A DNA stretch of 28,643 nucleotides from an uncultured Eggerthella sp. (GCA_900556585.1 USPD01000012.1:1-28643), one strand, 5' to 3'. Shown: positions 16,614-23,657, counted from the stretch's first letter. The notes: generated from the letters alone by a model not told the origin. Numbers and translations: made by a program.

Positions 16614-16624
16614 CTATATATACC

Positions 16625-16658
16625 GCGCGTCCAATTAGGGGACGCGCTGTGCTAGAAT
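16625..16658 (+). promoter_or_regulatory. tyrS: tyrS promoter region with 8-bp palindrome
   Basis: An extended -10, TGC-TAGAAT (16650-16658), lies 28 bases before the tyrS start. Just upstream GCGCGTCC (16625-16632) and GGACGCGC (16640-16647) form a perfect 8-bp dyad with a 7-nt centre, occupying the -35 to -10 spacer, as an operator would. There is no good -35 hexamer. A hairpin role would require a start point further upstream. Confidence 0.5.
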
Positions 16659-16686
16659 TTCTGCGTTGTATAAGAAAGAGGAATTC

Positions 16687-17898
16687 ATGATTTCATCTGA
16701 AGAGCAATTTCATATTATTCAGTCTGGCACTGCTCAAATTGTGCCAGAAGCTGCGTTGATGGAAAAACTTAAGCGTGGCAAACCTTTGAACGTAAAGTTA
16801 GGTGTAGACCCTACGGCTCCCGATATTCATTTAGGCCATGCCGTGCCTTTGCGCAAGCTGCGCGCATTTCAGGATTTAGGTCATCAGGTAACACTCATCA
16901 TTGGCGATGGGACCGCGCTTATTGGTGATCCTTCCGGTCGCAACACCACACGCCCTCAGCTTACGCGCGATCAGATCAAGGAAAATGCACAGACCTATGT
17001 TGATCAGGCGTTTAAGATTCTTGATCCAGAGAAAACAACGCTTCGCTATAACTCCGAATGGATTTTAAGCATGGATTTGGAGCAGTTGCTTAAAATTGCT
17101 TCGAACTTTACAGTAGCTCGCATTTTGGAACGCGATGACTTCCATAATCGTTACACCAACAATCAATCTATTGCTCTTCATGAATTTTTATACCCTGTTA
17201 TGCAGGCTTATGACTCAGTAGTCATTAAGGCTGATGTCGAACTTGGTGGCACTGACCAGTTGTTTAATTTGCTTGCTGGCCGTGAGCTTATGGAAAAGAT
17301 GGGAATGGAACCCCAGGTTTGCCTTACCTTGCCACTGCTTGAAGGAACTGATGGCGTAAAGAAGATGTCCAAGAGCTATGGTAACTACATTGGTTTGACT
17401 GACGAGCCTAATGACATGTTCGGCAAGGTGATGTCTATTCCTGACGAACTTATGGTGAAGTATTATCGCTTAGCTTCTACAGTAGCTGTTGATAAGATTG
17501 ACGCTATTGAAGCTGGTTTGGCGGCAGGAGACATTCATCCTAATCGCTGCAAGCGAGACTTAGCTCAAAATATCGTTGCAGCATATTATGATGAGACTGC
17601 TGCCCAGGAGGCAGAAGCTGCTTTTGATAAGCAATTCAAGCAGCATGAAATTCCGGATGACATTCCAGAATTTGCTGCTGATTTAACACCTAATGACGAA
17701 GGTCTGGTTTATCTTGCAAAGCTTATCAGCGATGCTGGTCTAACTAATTCAACGGGCGATGCTCGCCGTATGATCGACCAGGGTGGTGTCAAGGTGAACG
17801 GGGAAACAATTCCTGCGAAAAGTTACAATGTAGCTCCTGAAATGCTAAAGGATGCAGTTGTGCAGGTTGGCAAACGCAAGTTTGTAAAGCTTGTTTAG
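16687..17898 (+). CDS. tyrS: Tyrosyl-tRNA synthetase
   Basis: Class I aminoacyl-tRNA synthetase charging tRNA-Tyr in the cytoplasm. The 403-residue protein has HLGH (48-51), GGTDQLFN (187-194) and KMSKS (226-230). An S4-like RNA-binding domain lies at the C-terminus (TGDARRMIDQGGVKVNGE). Sequence character fits the TyrZ-like subgroup. I chose ATG 16687, which has AAGAGGAA 3 nt upstream; the frame extends up to a TTG at 16666, but that lies above the ribosome binding site. After the TAG stop, the same frame continues with a Lys/Ala-rich stretch. Confidence 0.96.
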   Translation: MISSEEQFHIIQSGTAQIVPEAALMEKLKRGKPLNVKLGVDPTAPDIHLGHAVPLRKLRAFQDLGHQVTLIIGDGTALIGDPSGRNTTRPQLTRDQIKENAQTYVDQAFKILDPEKTTLRYNSEWILSMDLEQLLKIASNFTVARILERDDFHNRYTNNQSIALHEFLYPVMQAYDSVVIKADVELGGTDQLFNLLAGRELMEKMGMEPQVCLTLPLLEGTDGVKKMSKSYGNYIGLTDEPNDMFGKVMSIPDELMVKYYRLASTVAVDKIDAIEAGLAAGDIHPNRCKRDLAQNIVAAYYDETAAQEAEAAFDKQFKQHEIPDDIPEFAADLTPNDEGLVYLAKLISDAGLTNSTGDARRMIDQGGVKVNGETIPAKSYNVAPEMLKDAVVQVGKRKFVKLV

Positions 17899-18030
17899 AA
17901 TAGCTGGAGAGCACAGGTAAAGGCAAAAGCTAAGGCAAAAGCGCAAGCAAATCAAAAGTAAAAGTTAAGGGAAGCTAAAGTAAAAGTAAAAGCTAAAACT
18001 GAAGTTTACAAAGTAACTCAGCTTAACTGA
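17899..18030 (+). repeat. Lys/Ala-rich open stretch in frame after the tyrS stop
   Basis: Past the TAG at 17896-17898 the tyrS frame is open for 20 codons to TAA 17959-17961, reading NSWRAQVKAKAKAKAQANQK. It is open again for 22 codons to TGA 18028-18030, including EAKVKVKAKTEVYK. The DNA is a degenerate AAAGCT/AAAGTA repeat. It may be a lost C-terminal tail, a readthrough extension or simple repeat DNA. Confidence 0.55.
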
Positions 18031-18060
18031 ATCCATTGGCGTGACAATATTTAAAAGAGG

Positions 18061-18092
18061 CGGCTAGAGATTTTTCTCTAGCCGTACGTTTT
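18061..18092 (+). terminator. Terminator downstream of tyrS
   Basis: CGGCTAGAGA (18061-18070) pairs perfectly with TCTCTAGCCG (18075-18084) around a TTTT loop; TACGTTTT follows. It precedes the 26-residue microprotein gene. Confidence 0.8.
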
Positions 18093-18106
18093 AGCAGGGG
18101 GTATTA

Positions 18107-18187
18107 ATGTCTAGGTCAAACATTATTATAGGTATCATTCTTGGCGTAGTGGTTATTGGCCTTGCGGTTTATACAGCACTAGGTTAA
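18107..18187 (+). CDS. 26-residue single-span membrane microprotein
   Basis: A short open frame, ATG to TAA, encoding MSRSN followed by an almost unbroken hydrophobic run IIIGIILGVVVIGLAVY and a TALG end. The start has AGGGGG (18096-18101) five bases upstream, one of the best ribosome binding sites in the window. A short polar, Arg-containing N-terminus and a 17-20 residue span are typical of small inner-membrane peptides, including type I toxins and small regulatory subunits, but I recognise no family. It lies between the tyrS terminator and the convergent mocR-like gene; no clear promoter of its own is seen, so read-through from tyrS is possible. It is too short to be recognised by homology. 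Confidence 0.6.
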   Translation: MSRSNIIIGIILGVVVIGLAVYTALG

Positions 18188-18215
18188 AGGACTCCTTCGA
18201 TTGAATCTTGTCGCT

Positions 18216-19745
18216 TTATACATGAATGCCGTTTTCTTCAAAGTAGCTTTTAATGGTTCTCAGTCCTTCGTGAAGCTGATGCGGTGTTTCTGGACCACAT
18301 GTCGCTAAATAAATAGCAGTATCTAGGGCGCGTTCACCTAACGCAAAATGTCGAGCCGACAGCACTTGAACACCAAGTGCTCGCAAATCTTTTTCTACTT
18401 GTTTTCCCGTCAGCTCAGAAGGCAGCTTAATCCACTGAGCAATAGATAATGGGTTCGTTTTAAAATCCGGGAAATGCAGCGAGAAGCACCAGTTGCGAAA
18501 ACGAATATGTTCTTGTTTTTCAGCTATGAGTGTTCTATGTAAGCCTTTTGAAATGGTTTGCGCTGCAAGTTGCGCGTCAAAGGGCGAAATTTTATGCATC
18601 GATGCGAAAAGAGTTTCTGCTATGCTTCGCCTGTATTTGTTTGGAACGGCAATATAAGCAATGCGAATTCCCGTAGAAATAGCTTGGGAGACCGAGCTAA
18701 TATAAGCTGTCTGTTCTGGGATGAGGTTATATAGTGGCGTTGGCTTTATATCCTTAAAAGGAGTCATGTAGTCATCTTCAATAACAAACAAATTATATTT
18801 TTTGGCAACCTCAGCAATTTCTGCTTTTCGTTTTTCGCTTAGAGTGATGTTATTTGGATTACCTGTGGGTAATACAAATAAAGCCTTTATTTTTCCAGTA
18901 CGGCAAGCCGCTTCAAGGGCAGTGGCACTTATGCCTTCAGCGTCATTCTCAATAGGAACCATCTTTAGATGAAGAAGCTTGGACATAGTTGCAGCTGCAT
19001 AAGGGCTTGTGTAAGTATCCATAGCAATTGCAATTCCTGGTTGGAAAAGTGAAGAAAGAATAACACCTAGCGCATGAGATATTCCCATGGTGATGAAAAT
19101 TGATGAATGTTCTTTGAGGTGTACTCCTTGTTCGGCTAACCATATTTTCCCAGCATCAAGCTGAAATGAGCTGCCCAGGTAAGCGTTACTCCCAAATAAT
19201 TCTGCTGAATTTGGCGCGCTTAACATTTGGATGCCTTCTTTTCGAACGACATCGCTATGTATTGAAGAGACTTTTTGATAAGCCAAGTTAATCACATCAG
19301 CAGGAATGAAGCTTTGGGTGTAAGAAACCTGCGAATTAGCCGTCTGCGAAGACACTGTTTGTAAAGAACTCTTTTCAGAGTTGGGGCTTGAGTTGGAAAA
19401 CGGATTCGATTCAAGATTGCCATAACGCTCTTGTTCAATAGGGGCACCCTCGTCAAAAGGATGATGCATGATGGTTAAGGGGGCAACAAAAGTTCCTCGT
19501 CCAACCGCGGCAGTGACAAGGCCATTGGTTTCGCAGAGTTTATAGGCTTTAGTGACGGTGCTGACATTTAGTTCTAGGTATCGAGCAAGCTCTCGCTGGG
19601 GAGGAAGTTTGGTATAAGCGGGGAGCACTCCCTGAACAATATCTTCCTTCATTGTGGTTGCTAATGATAAATAGAAAGGCTTTTTAAGTCGGTTCTTATC
19701 GGGCTTCCAACTTAATTCATAGGTGTTTAAGAGGGCTTTTACCAT
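18216..19745 (-). CDS. MocR-type transcriptional regulator with altered PLP site
   Basis: A 509-residue GntR-family regulator of the MocR/PdxR/GabR type. Residues ~20-90 form the winged helix-turn-helix (LPPQRELARYLELNVSTVTKAYKLCETNGL, then GRGTFV). Residues ~91-150 are a Ser/Asn/Gln-rich linker. Residues ~150-509 have the fold-type-I aminotransferase layout, with FVLPTGNPNN, VIEDDY (Asp324/325, pyridine-nitrogen contact) and the GIRIAY Arg361. The position of the Schiff-base Lys (SFSK in the family) is Gln354 in SVSQ, so PLP probably cannot form the usual internal aldimine. The gene diverges from a YagU-like membrane gene; a 7-3-7 palindrome overlaps its own likely promoter, which suggests autoregulation. 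AGGAG is only 3 nt from the ATG. Confidence 0.9.
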   Translation of the reverse strand: MVKALLNTYELSWKPDKNRLKKPFYLSLATTMKEDIVQGVLPAYTKLPPQRELARYLELNVSTVTKAYKLCETNGLVTAAVGRGTFVAPLTIMHHPFDEGAPIEQERYGNLESNPFSNSSPNSEKSSLQTVSSQTANSQVSYTQSFIPADVINLAYQKVSSIHSDVVRKEGIQMLSAPNSAELFGSNAYLGSSFQLDAGKIWLAEQGVHLKEHSSIFITMGISHALGVILSSLFQPGIAIAMDTYTSPYAAATMSKLLHLKMVPIENDAEGISATALEAACRTGKIKALFVLPTGNPNNITLSEKRKAEIAEVAKKYNLFVIEDDYMTPFKDIKPTPLYNLIPEQTAYISSVSQAISTGIRIAYIAVPNKYRRSIAETLFASMHKISPFDAQLAAQTISKGLHRTLIAEKQEHIRFRNWCFSLHFPDFKTNPLSIAQWIKLPSELTGKQVEKDLRALGVQVLSARHFALGERALDTAIYLATCGPETPHQLHEGLRTIKSYFEENGIHV

Positions 19746-19757
19746 GATCTCCTAAAA

Positions 19758-19774
19758 ATTGTATGCCATACAAT
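19758..19774. promoter_or_regulatory. Palindromic operator at the mocR-like promoter
   Basis: ATTGTAT-GCC-ATACAAT is a perfect 7-bp dyad with a 3-nt centre, 12 bases upstream of the regulator start. On the minus strand it contains a TACAAT -10 preceded, 18 bp away, by TTACAA, so a bound repressor would block transcription. It is the natural candidate for autoregulation and perhaps control of the divergent gene. Confidence 0.6.
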
Positions 19775-19817
19775 GTTGTAATTGTAACGCGAAAATCTCG
19801 GTGCGAAAATCATTTAA

Positions 19818-19870
19818 CAGGTTCAAGAGGCGTAGTCAACGAAGAATAAACAACTTCGGTCTTGAACCTG
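19818..19870 (+). promoter_or_regulatory. 53-nt stem-loop ahead of the YagU-like gene
   Basis: CAGGTTCAAGA (19818-19828) and TCTTGAACCTG (19860-19870) pair perfectly over 11 bp. Nested inside are CGAAG (19840-19844) and CTTCG (19854-19858). It lies in the divergent gap, 17 bases before the AAGGAG of the YagU-like gene, with no T-run. Confidence 0.65.
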
Positions 19871-19901
19871 AATTTATGTTGATAGAAAGGAGTTTGTAAG
19901 A

Positions 19902-20429
19902 ATGGCAGAAGAAAAACCTTGGACCGCCAAGGCTGTTTTGAAGTGCATCTGGTTTGGCTTCATTGCGGGTATGATTTCTGGCATGGTAAAGATTGGTTGG
20001 GAGAATTTGTTTCCACCACGTACGATCGAACGTAACGAAATTAATCCACCGCAACATATGGCCCAGCAAATTGGTATTCCAGACGACATTATTTTCTCTA
20101 CGGTTTATTATGCAGATCAGCCTGTAGCATGGTTTACGCTTATCTTGCATTTTTCTTTTGCAATCGTATTTTCAATTTTGTTTATTCTTCTTATTCAGAA
20201 GTGGCCACAGGTCGCACTTGCGCAAGGCGCTGTATACGGTATTGTTTTGTGGATCGTATGGCATGTTGTATTGATGCCTGCATTAGGTACCGTACCTGCA
20301 CCATGGGATCAGCCTTTCACTGAGCACTTCTCAGAAATATTTGGACATATCATATGGGCGTGGTCTATTGCAGCAACTGCTTACTTCTTGATTGCTAAGC
20401 AGAAGGTTAAGACACTTTCCAACTTTTAA
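19902..20429 (+). CDS. YagU family (DUF1440) membrane protein
   Basis: A 175-residue integral membrane protein. Four hydrophobic segments lie at about residues 12-32, 73-98, 104-127 and 148-166. The first loop has the polar stretch KIGWENLFPPRTIERNEINPPQ found near the first span in this family, and TVPAPWDQPFTEHFSEIFGH precedes the last. The E. coli homologue is an inner-membrane protein linked to acid resistance; the biochemical role is unknown. AAGGAG lies 9 nt before the ATG. It is divergent from the mocR-like gene, separated by a palindrome and a stem-loop, and so is that regulator's most likely target. Confidence 0.85.
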   Translation: MAEEKPWTAKAVLKCIWFGFIAGMISGMVKIGWENLFPPRTIERNEINPPQHMAQQIGIPDDIIFSTVYYADQPVAWFTLILHFSFAIVFSILFILLIQKWPQVALAQGAVYGIVLWIVWHVVLMPALGTVPAPWDQPFTEHFSEIFGHIIWAWSIAATAYFLIAKQKVKTLSNF

Positions 20430-20500
20430 TGAGGGAAAGATAATTTGGTTTATAGCCTGATAATTCTATATTGCTAAAAATGTTTTAAACAAGTAATGTG

Positions 20501-20537
20501 AATGGTCTGTGCAGAAGCGCAGGCCATTTTCTTTTTT
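20501..20537 (+). terminator. Terminator after the YagU-like gene
   Basis: A 12-bp stem (20501-20512 with 20517-20528) with U-G wobbles and an AGAA loop, followed by TTTTCTTTTTT. Confidence 0.88.
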
Positions 20538-20653
20538 AGAAATGTCTATACCTTTAAAAGGGGTTTTTATTTCACTATCAGTTTTAGTATTTGTATTAAC
20601 CCTGCTCGGAAGCTTGCCAAAGACTTTTGACAAGCGAAAATTGCCCATTTTGA

Positions 20654-20928
20654 GTTTTTGTCAAAGCAAAACAGCTTGGTATGTCCCAAGAAGAATTAGC
20701 AGAAGCAATTTTTGTTTCCTGTCAAACTATTTCGAACTGGGAAAGTGATCGTACGTATCCCGATGTAGCAAACGAGCGAAATCGTAAGGCGGGCAGAATG
20801 TGGTGGGGAAACTCATTGCGAAAACAGTCGTTGCTGCCATTATTGGTTTCTGCTGCGGATGGGGCTCATTAGCATTGTTGGGCGACTTTTCGGCTAGGTT
20901 CGCACGACAGTTAGTGTTAGCTGTTTAG
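20654..20928 (+). pseudogene. Broken Xre-family helix-turn-helix regulator
   Basis: From about 20654 one frame reads VFVKAKQLGMSQEELAEAIFVS, then QTISNWESDRTYPDV, a classic Xre helix-turn-helix. The frame has no proper start; an upstream TGA (20651-20653) cuts the usual N-terminus. After DRTYPDV the homology is lost, and from 20800 a different frame continues GKLIAKTVVAAIIGFCCGWGSLALL to TAG 20926-20928, a membrane segment of the kind these regulators carry at the C-terminus. A deletion plus frameshift between the two parts is the simplest explanation. An 8-bp inverted repeat (20626-20633 with 20658-20665), containing a perfect TTGACA, may be the remains of its promoter or operator. Confidence 0.65.
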
Positions 20929-20948
20929 AACGAACTGCTAGTTAACGA

Positions 20949-20977
20949 AAAAGCGGCTGGAATTTCCAGCCGCTTTT
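20949..20977. terminator. Bidirectional terminator between the Xre remnant and rubrerythrin
   Basis: AAAAGCGGCTGGAA (20949-20962) and TTCCAGCCGCTTTT (20964-20977) are perfect inverse complements around one base. The stem is flanked by A-rich and T-rich sides, so it can act on both strands; its main user is probably the minus-strand rubrerythrin gene. Confidence 0.85.
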
Positions 20978-21092
20978 GCACCTCTTGTGTGTTGGGCTTA
21001 ACACACTCGTCTGTCTAATCCTAGCGGAATAAATTCAAGCTGCCCACATAAAAGATTGTAGGGTTAGCAAGCTCCAACGTCCGCAGATAGGC

Positions 21093-21632
21093 TTAGTAGT
21101 TTTCTGCGTGTACTTCGAAGAAGCTCTGTGGATGGAGGCATACAGGGCAAACACCTGGAGCCTTAGTACCAACAACAATGTGACCACAGTTGCGGCATTC
21201 CCAAACCTTAACTTCGGACTTTTCAAATACCTGAGCAGTTTCAACGTTCTTCAAAAGTGCACGATAGCGCTCTTCGTGATGCTTCTCAATCTCAGCAACC
21301 ATACGGAACTTAGCAGCCAACTCTGGGAAACCTTCTTCGTCAGCGGTCTTTGCAAAACCGTCGTACATGTCGGTCCACTCGTAGTTTTCGCCTTCAGCAG
21401 CAGCTTCAAGGTTAGCAGGAGTGTCGCCCAATCCGCCGAGTTCCTTGAACCACAGCTTTGCATGTTCCTTTTCGTTTTCAGCAGTCTTCAAGAAAAGAGC
21501 CGAAATCTGTTCATAGCCTTCCTTCTTTGCTACTGATGCAAAGTAGGTGTACTTGTTGCGAGCCTGAGATTCGCCAGCAAAAGCGGTCTCGAGGTTTTTC
21601 TCAGTCTGAGTCCCTTCATATTTGTTTCCCAT
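21093..21632 (-). CDS. rbr: Rubrerythrin
   Basis: A 179-residue non-haem iron protein that reduces hydrogen peroxide in anaerobes. The N-terminal four-helix ferritin-like domain has diiron ligands in AGESQARNKY (Glu21), ENEKEHAK (Glu54, His57), ADEEGF and AEIEKHHEERY. The C-terminal rubredoxin-like domain has two Cys pairs, CRNC (146, 149) and CPVC (162, 165), for the FeS4 site. AAAGGAG precedes the ATG. The gene lies 174 bases downstream of the PerR-like regulator on the same strand and ends at a bidirectional terminator. Part of its transcription may come from the perR promoter. Confidence 0.97.
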   Translation of the reverse strand: MGNKYEGTQTEKNLETAFAGESQARNKYTYFASVAKKEGYEQISALFLKTAENEKEHAKLWFKELGGLGDTPANLEAAAEGENYEWTDMYDGFAKTADEEGFPELAAKFRMVAEIEKHHEERYRALLKNVETAQVFEKSEVKVWECRNCGHIVVGTKAPGVCPVCLHPQSFFEVHAENY

Positions 21633-21806
21633 TTTTGGCTCCTTTCACAAGGCGTTTTGTGCCCTGCTTTGTCTTGTCCGTTCCTCTTATGAAGAGCACC
21701 TTCCTGCAAGATGCTTGCTTCTTGTTTTGTGCTTAGCAGTGCAAGTGGGCAACTGTTTTCGAGCTTTAAGTTCGCTCATTTAGTAGTGAGCGATTCTTGG
21801 CAGCTG

Positions 21807-22181
21807 CTATTGCTCCTGCATTTCTGCTGCACATGTTGGGCAAAGATAGTCGATATTCAGATCGTAAGAAAGAATATGAACACCGGTTTCTTTTTCCAAC
21901 TTCTCCGTCATGTCTTCTAGTGTAACGTCTGTTAATTTTCCACAGCGCGCACAAACCAAATGATCGTGACGTGTTACCGTTTTGTCATATCGATCAGGAA
22001 AACCTGCAACAGCAACCTTGCGAATAAGACCTTCCTCGTGCAACTTTGCAAGGTTGTTATAAACCGTAGCAAGTACCGCTTTGGAATTGTTCTCCTTCAG
22101 GCGCAAGTAGATTTGCTCCGCAGTAGGATGCTCATTCGAAGAATTGATAATTTCTAAAATCTGTCGGGCGTTTTCTCTCAT
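21807..22181 (-). CDS. perR: Fur family regulator, probably PerR
   Basis: A 124-residue metalloregulator. The N-terminal winged helix includes HPTAEQIYLRLKE and ATVYNNLAKLHEEGLI. Two CxxC pairs (Cys77/80 in CARC, Cys114/117 in CPTC) form the structural zinc site. Regulatory-site ligands appear as Asp66 in RYD and His72/His74 in RHDH. The Asp (instead of Glu) matches PerR of Firmicutes and argues for peroxide sensing through Fe-catalysed His oxidation. A perfect Per-box-like palindrome overlaps its promoter, so it is probably autoregulated. The rubrerythrin gene next to it is a typical target. Fur or Zur function is less likely. Confidence 0.87.
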   Translation of the reverse strand: MRENARQILEIINSSNEHPTAEQIYLRLKENNSKAVLATVYNNLAKLHEEGLIRKVAVAGFPDRYDKTVTRHDHLVCARCGKLTDVTLEDMTEKLEKETGVHILSYDLNIDYLCPTCAAEMQEQ

Positions 22182-22199
22182 CTTGTATCCTAACTTGAA

Positions 22200-22214
22200 T
22201 TAGAATAATTCTAA
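22200..22214. promoter_or_regulatory. perR: Per-box palindrome
   Basis: TTAGAAT-A-ATTCTAA is a perfect 7-1-7 palindrome, one base class away from the PerR consensus TTATAAT-N-ATTATAA. It overlaps the -10 of the perR promoter on the minus strand. Confidence 0.85.
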
Positions 22215-22240
22215 TATAGAGCAGAAAACGAAAAAGTCAA
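22213..22240 (-). promoter_or_regulatory. perR: perR promoter
   Basis: On the minus strand TTGACT (22235-22240) is followed after 16 bp by TATATT (22213-22218). The Per box covers the -10 and start region. Confidence 0.7.
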
Positions 22241-22277
22241 GCGTATAATTGCCCCTATTTGGCCATTAATTTGGCCT

Positions 22278-23645
22278 CTATTTGCGTAGTAGCAGACAGA
22301 TATTTTCGGTATGTTCTGTATGGGGAAACATATCTACTGGTTGTACGCGCTTTAATTTGTAGTTGTGACGAAGAAGGTAGGCAACATCACGCTGTTGCGT
22401 TTTCGGGTTGCAAGAAATGTATACAATTCGCTGTGGCTTCATAATGCAGGCGGCCTTCAGAAAGTCCTCGCTTGCGCCAGCACGAGGAGGATCCATCAGC
22501 AGTACATCTAAACGCTCGCCGGCCTGAGCTTGCTTTGTCATAAATTTGCCAGCATCGTCAGTCACGAACCGCGTATTTTCGAGTCCATTATGCTGAGCAT
22601 TGTTACGCGCATCTTTAATAGCGGAACCAATGTTGTCTACGCCAATAACCTCTTTAGCATGCGCTTCGGGCTCGTCGGGCAGCCCCTTTGCTGCTACAAG
22701 ACCTATGGTTCCCGTGCCGCAGTAAGCATCAAGAACCGTTTCGTTTCCGCTTAACTGAGCCATTTGAATTGCTAAACGATACAGCACTTCGGTTTGCGTG
22801 GAATTTATCTGATAAAACGAATGGGAAGAAATACGAAAGCTCAACCCGCATAGCTCATCCAAGATAAATCCAGGACCATATAGCGTTTTTTCTTCTTGTC
22901 CCAAAATTACATTGGTCTGACGCGTATTGATATTTTGAACGATAGTGGTAATTTCAGGAACGCGTTTTACCAGTTCGCGGCAGAAATTCTTCGATCCAGG
23001 GAATGTGTCCTCGTTAGTCACTACGGTGACGAGTACTTCATTTGATGCATGACCCACACGTACAACGGCATGACGCAAGAAACCCTTGCCCGTATCTTCG
23101 TTGTAGGGCTCCATATGGTAGCGCTGCATCAGCTGCTTGATGGCTAGAATAATGTGCTTTGCCGTTTTGTTTTCCAGAAGGCATTCATCGGTAGGGATTA
23201 CCTTGTGGGTTCCTTGCGCATACATGCCGCACAGTATTTCATGCCGAACAGGAGCCTTTTTTGAGGCGTTTTTCTTCTTGAGTGAAGAAGCGCTATTTTT
23301 CCCGTTTCTTTGGGATACTTTCCTGCCAGGAACGTAGGGTGAAGTTACTTTGTTGCGATAGTGATAGGGTACGTCCATTCCTGCTATAGGGCTAAACTCT
23401 GTTTCCTTGTTGGCAAGCTTTTCGAAAAGGTTGAACATTTCCTGTTGCTTGCGATCTAGTTGCCGCTTGTAGGGAATTGAAAGTAACTGACAGGCACCAC
23501 ATTTTTCCTGAACAGGGCAAGTAGGCGCTGAAGGAATAGATGCAGTTCGATTCGAACAAGATGAATTCTTGTTTGGAACAGGTACGTTTTTATTAAGATG
23601 AGATGTATTTTGATTTGGCTTGTTAATATGTGCTGTTTTTGTCAT
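22278..23645 (-). CDS. 23S rRNA (uracil-5-)-methyltransferase, RumA/TrmA family
   Basis: SAM-dependent enzyme that makes 5-methyluridine in RNA. The 455-residue protein begins with a polar Asn/Lys/Ser-rich segment (1-40) and lacks a TRAM domain. Cys43, 49, 52 and 155 match the [4Fe-4S] ligands. The Rossmann part has DAYCGTGTIGL (306-316) and MDPPRAG (384-390), followed by nucleophile Cys412 in SCNPKT and base Glu447 in HTEN. A Lys-rich insertion (about 107-135) is longer than in RlmD. I chose ATG 23645 because GGGAG precedes it. The frame stays open up to 23762, but that part encodes an implausible hydrophobic leader. Whether it targets U747, U1939 or both is unclear. Confidence 0.93.
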   Translation of the reverse strand: MTKTAHINKPNQNTSHLNKNVPVPNKNSSCSNRTASIPSAPTCPVQEKCGACQLLSIPYKRQLDRKQQEMFNLFEKLANKETEFSPIAGMDVPYHYRNKVTSPYVPGRKVSQRNGKNSASSLKKKNASKKAPVRHEILCGMYAQGTHKVIPTDECLLENKTAKHIILAIKQLMQRYHMEPYNEDTGKGFLRHAVVRVGHASNEVLVTVVTNEDTFPGSKNFCRELVKRVPEITTIVQNINTRQTNVILGQEEKTLYGPGFILDELCGLSFRISSHSFYQINSTQTEVLYRLAIQMAQLSGNETVLDAYCGTGTIGLVAAKGLPDEPEAHAKEVIGVDNIGSAIKDARNNAQHNGLENTRFVTDDAGKFMTKQAQAGERLDVLLMDPPRAGASEDFLKAACIMKPQRIVYISCNPKTQQRDVAYLLRHNYKLKRVQPVDMFPHTEHTENICLLLRK

Positions 23646-23657
23646 AGGCACGTCTCC

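Noticed and set aside
16600..16660. Possible T-box leader of tyrS (ACCGCG followed by CGTCC...GGACG)
   Set aside because: The UGG-N bases that bind the tRNA end are missing before ACCGCG, no Stem I or specifier loop is seen, no T-run follows the stem, and the best -10 lies downstream of it.
12931..17898. TAG read as an amino acid (pyrrolysine or recoding) because sense codons follow several TAG stops
   Set aside because: TAG also ends argC directly before argJ, and proteins are full length at TAG. No pyl genes are in the window, and the post-stop frames end within about 22 codons, as expected by chance.
20987..21006. GTGTGTT/AACACAC dyad as a second rubrerythrin terminator
   Set aside because: Only seven pairs and no T-run; the strong stem at 20949-20977 explains termination.
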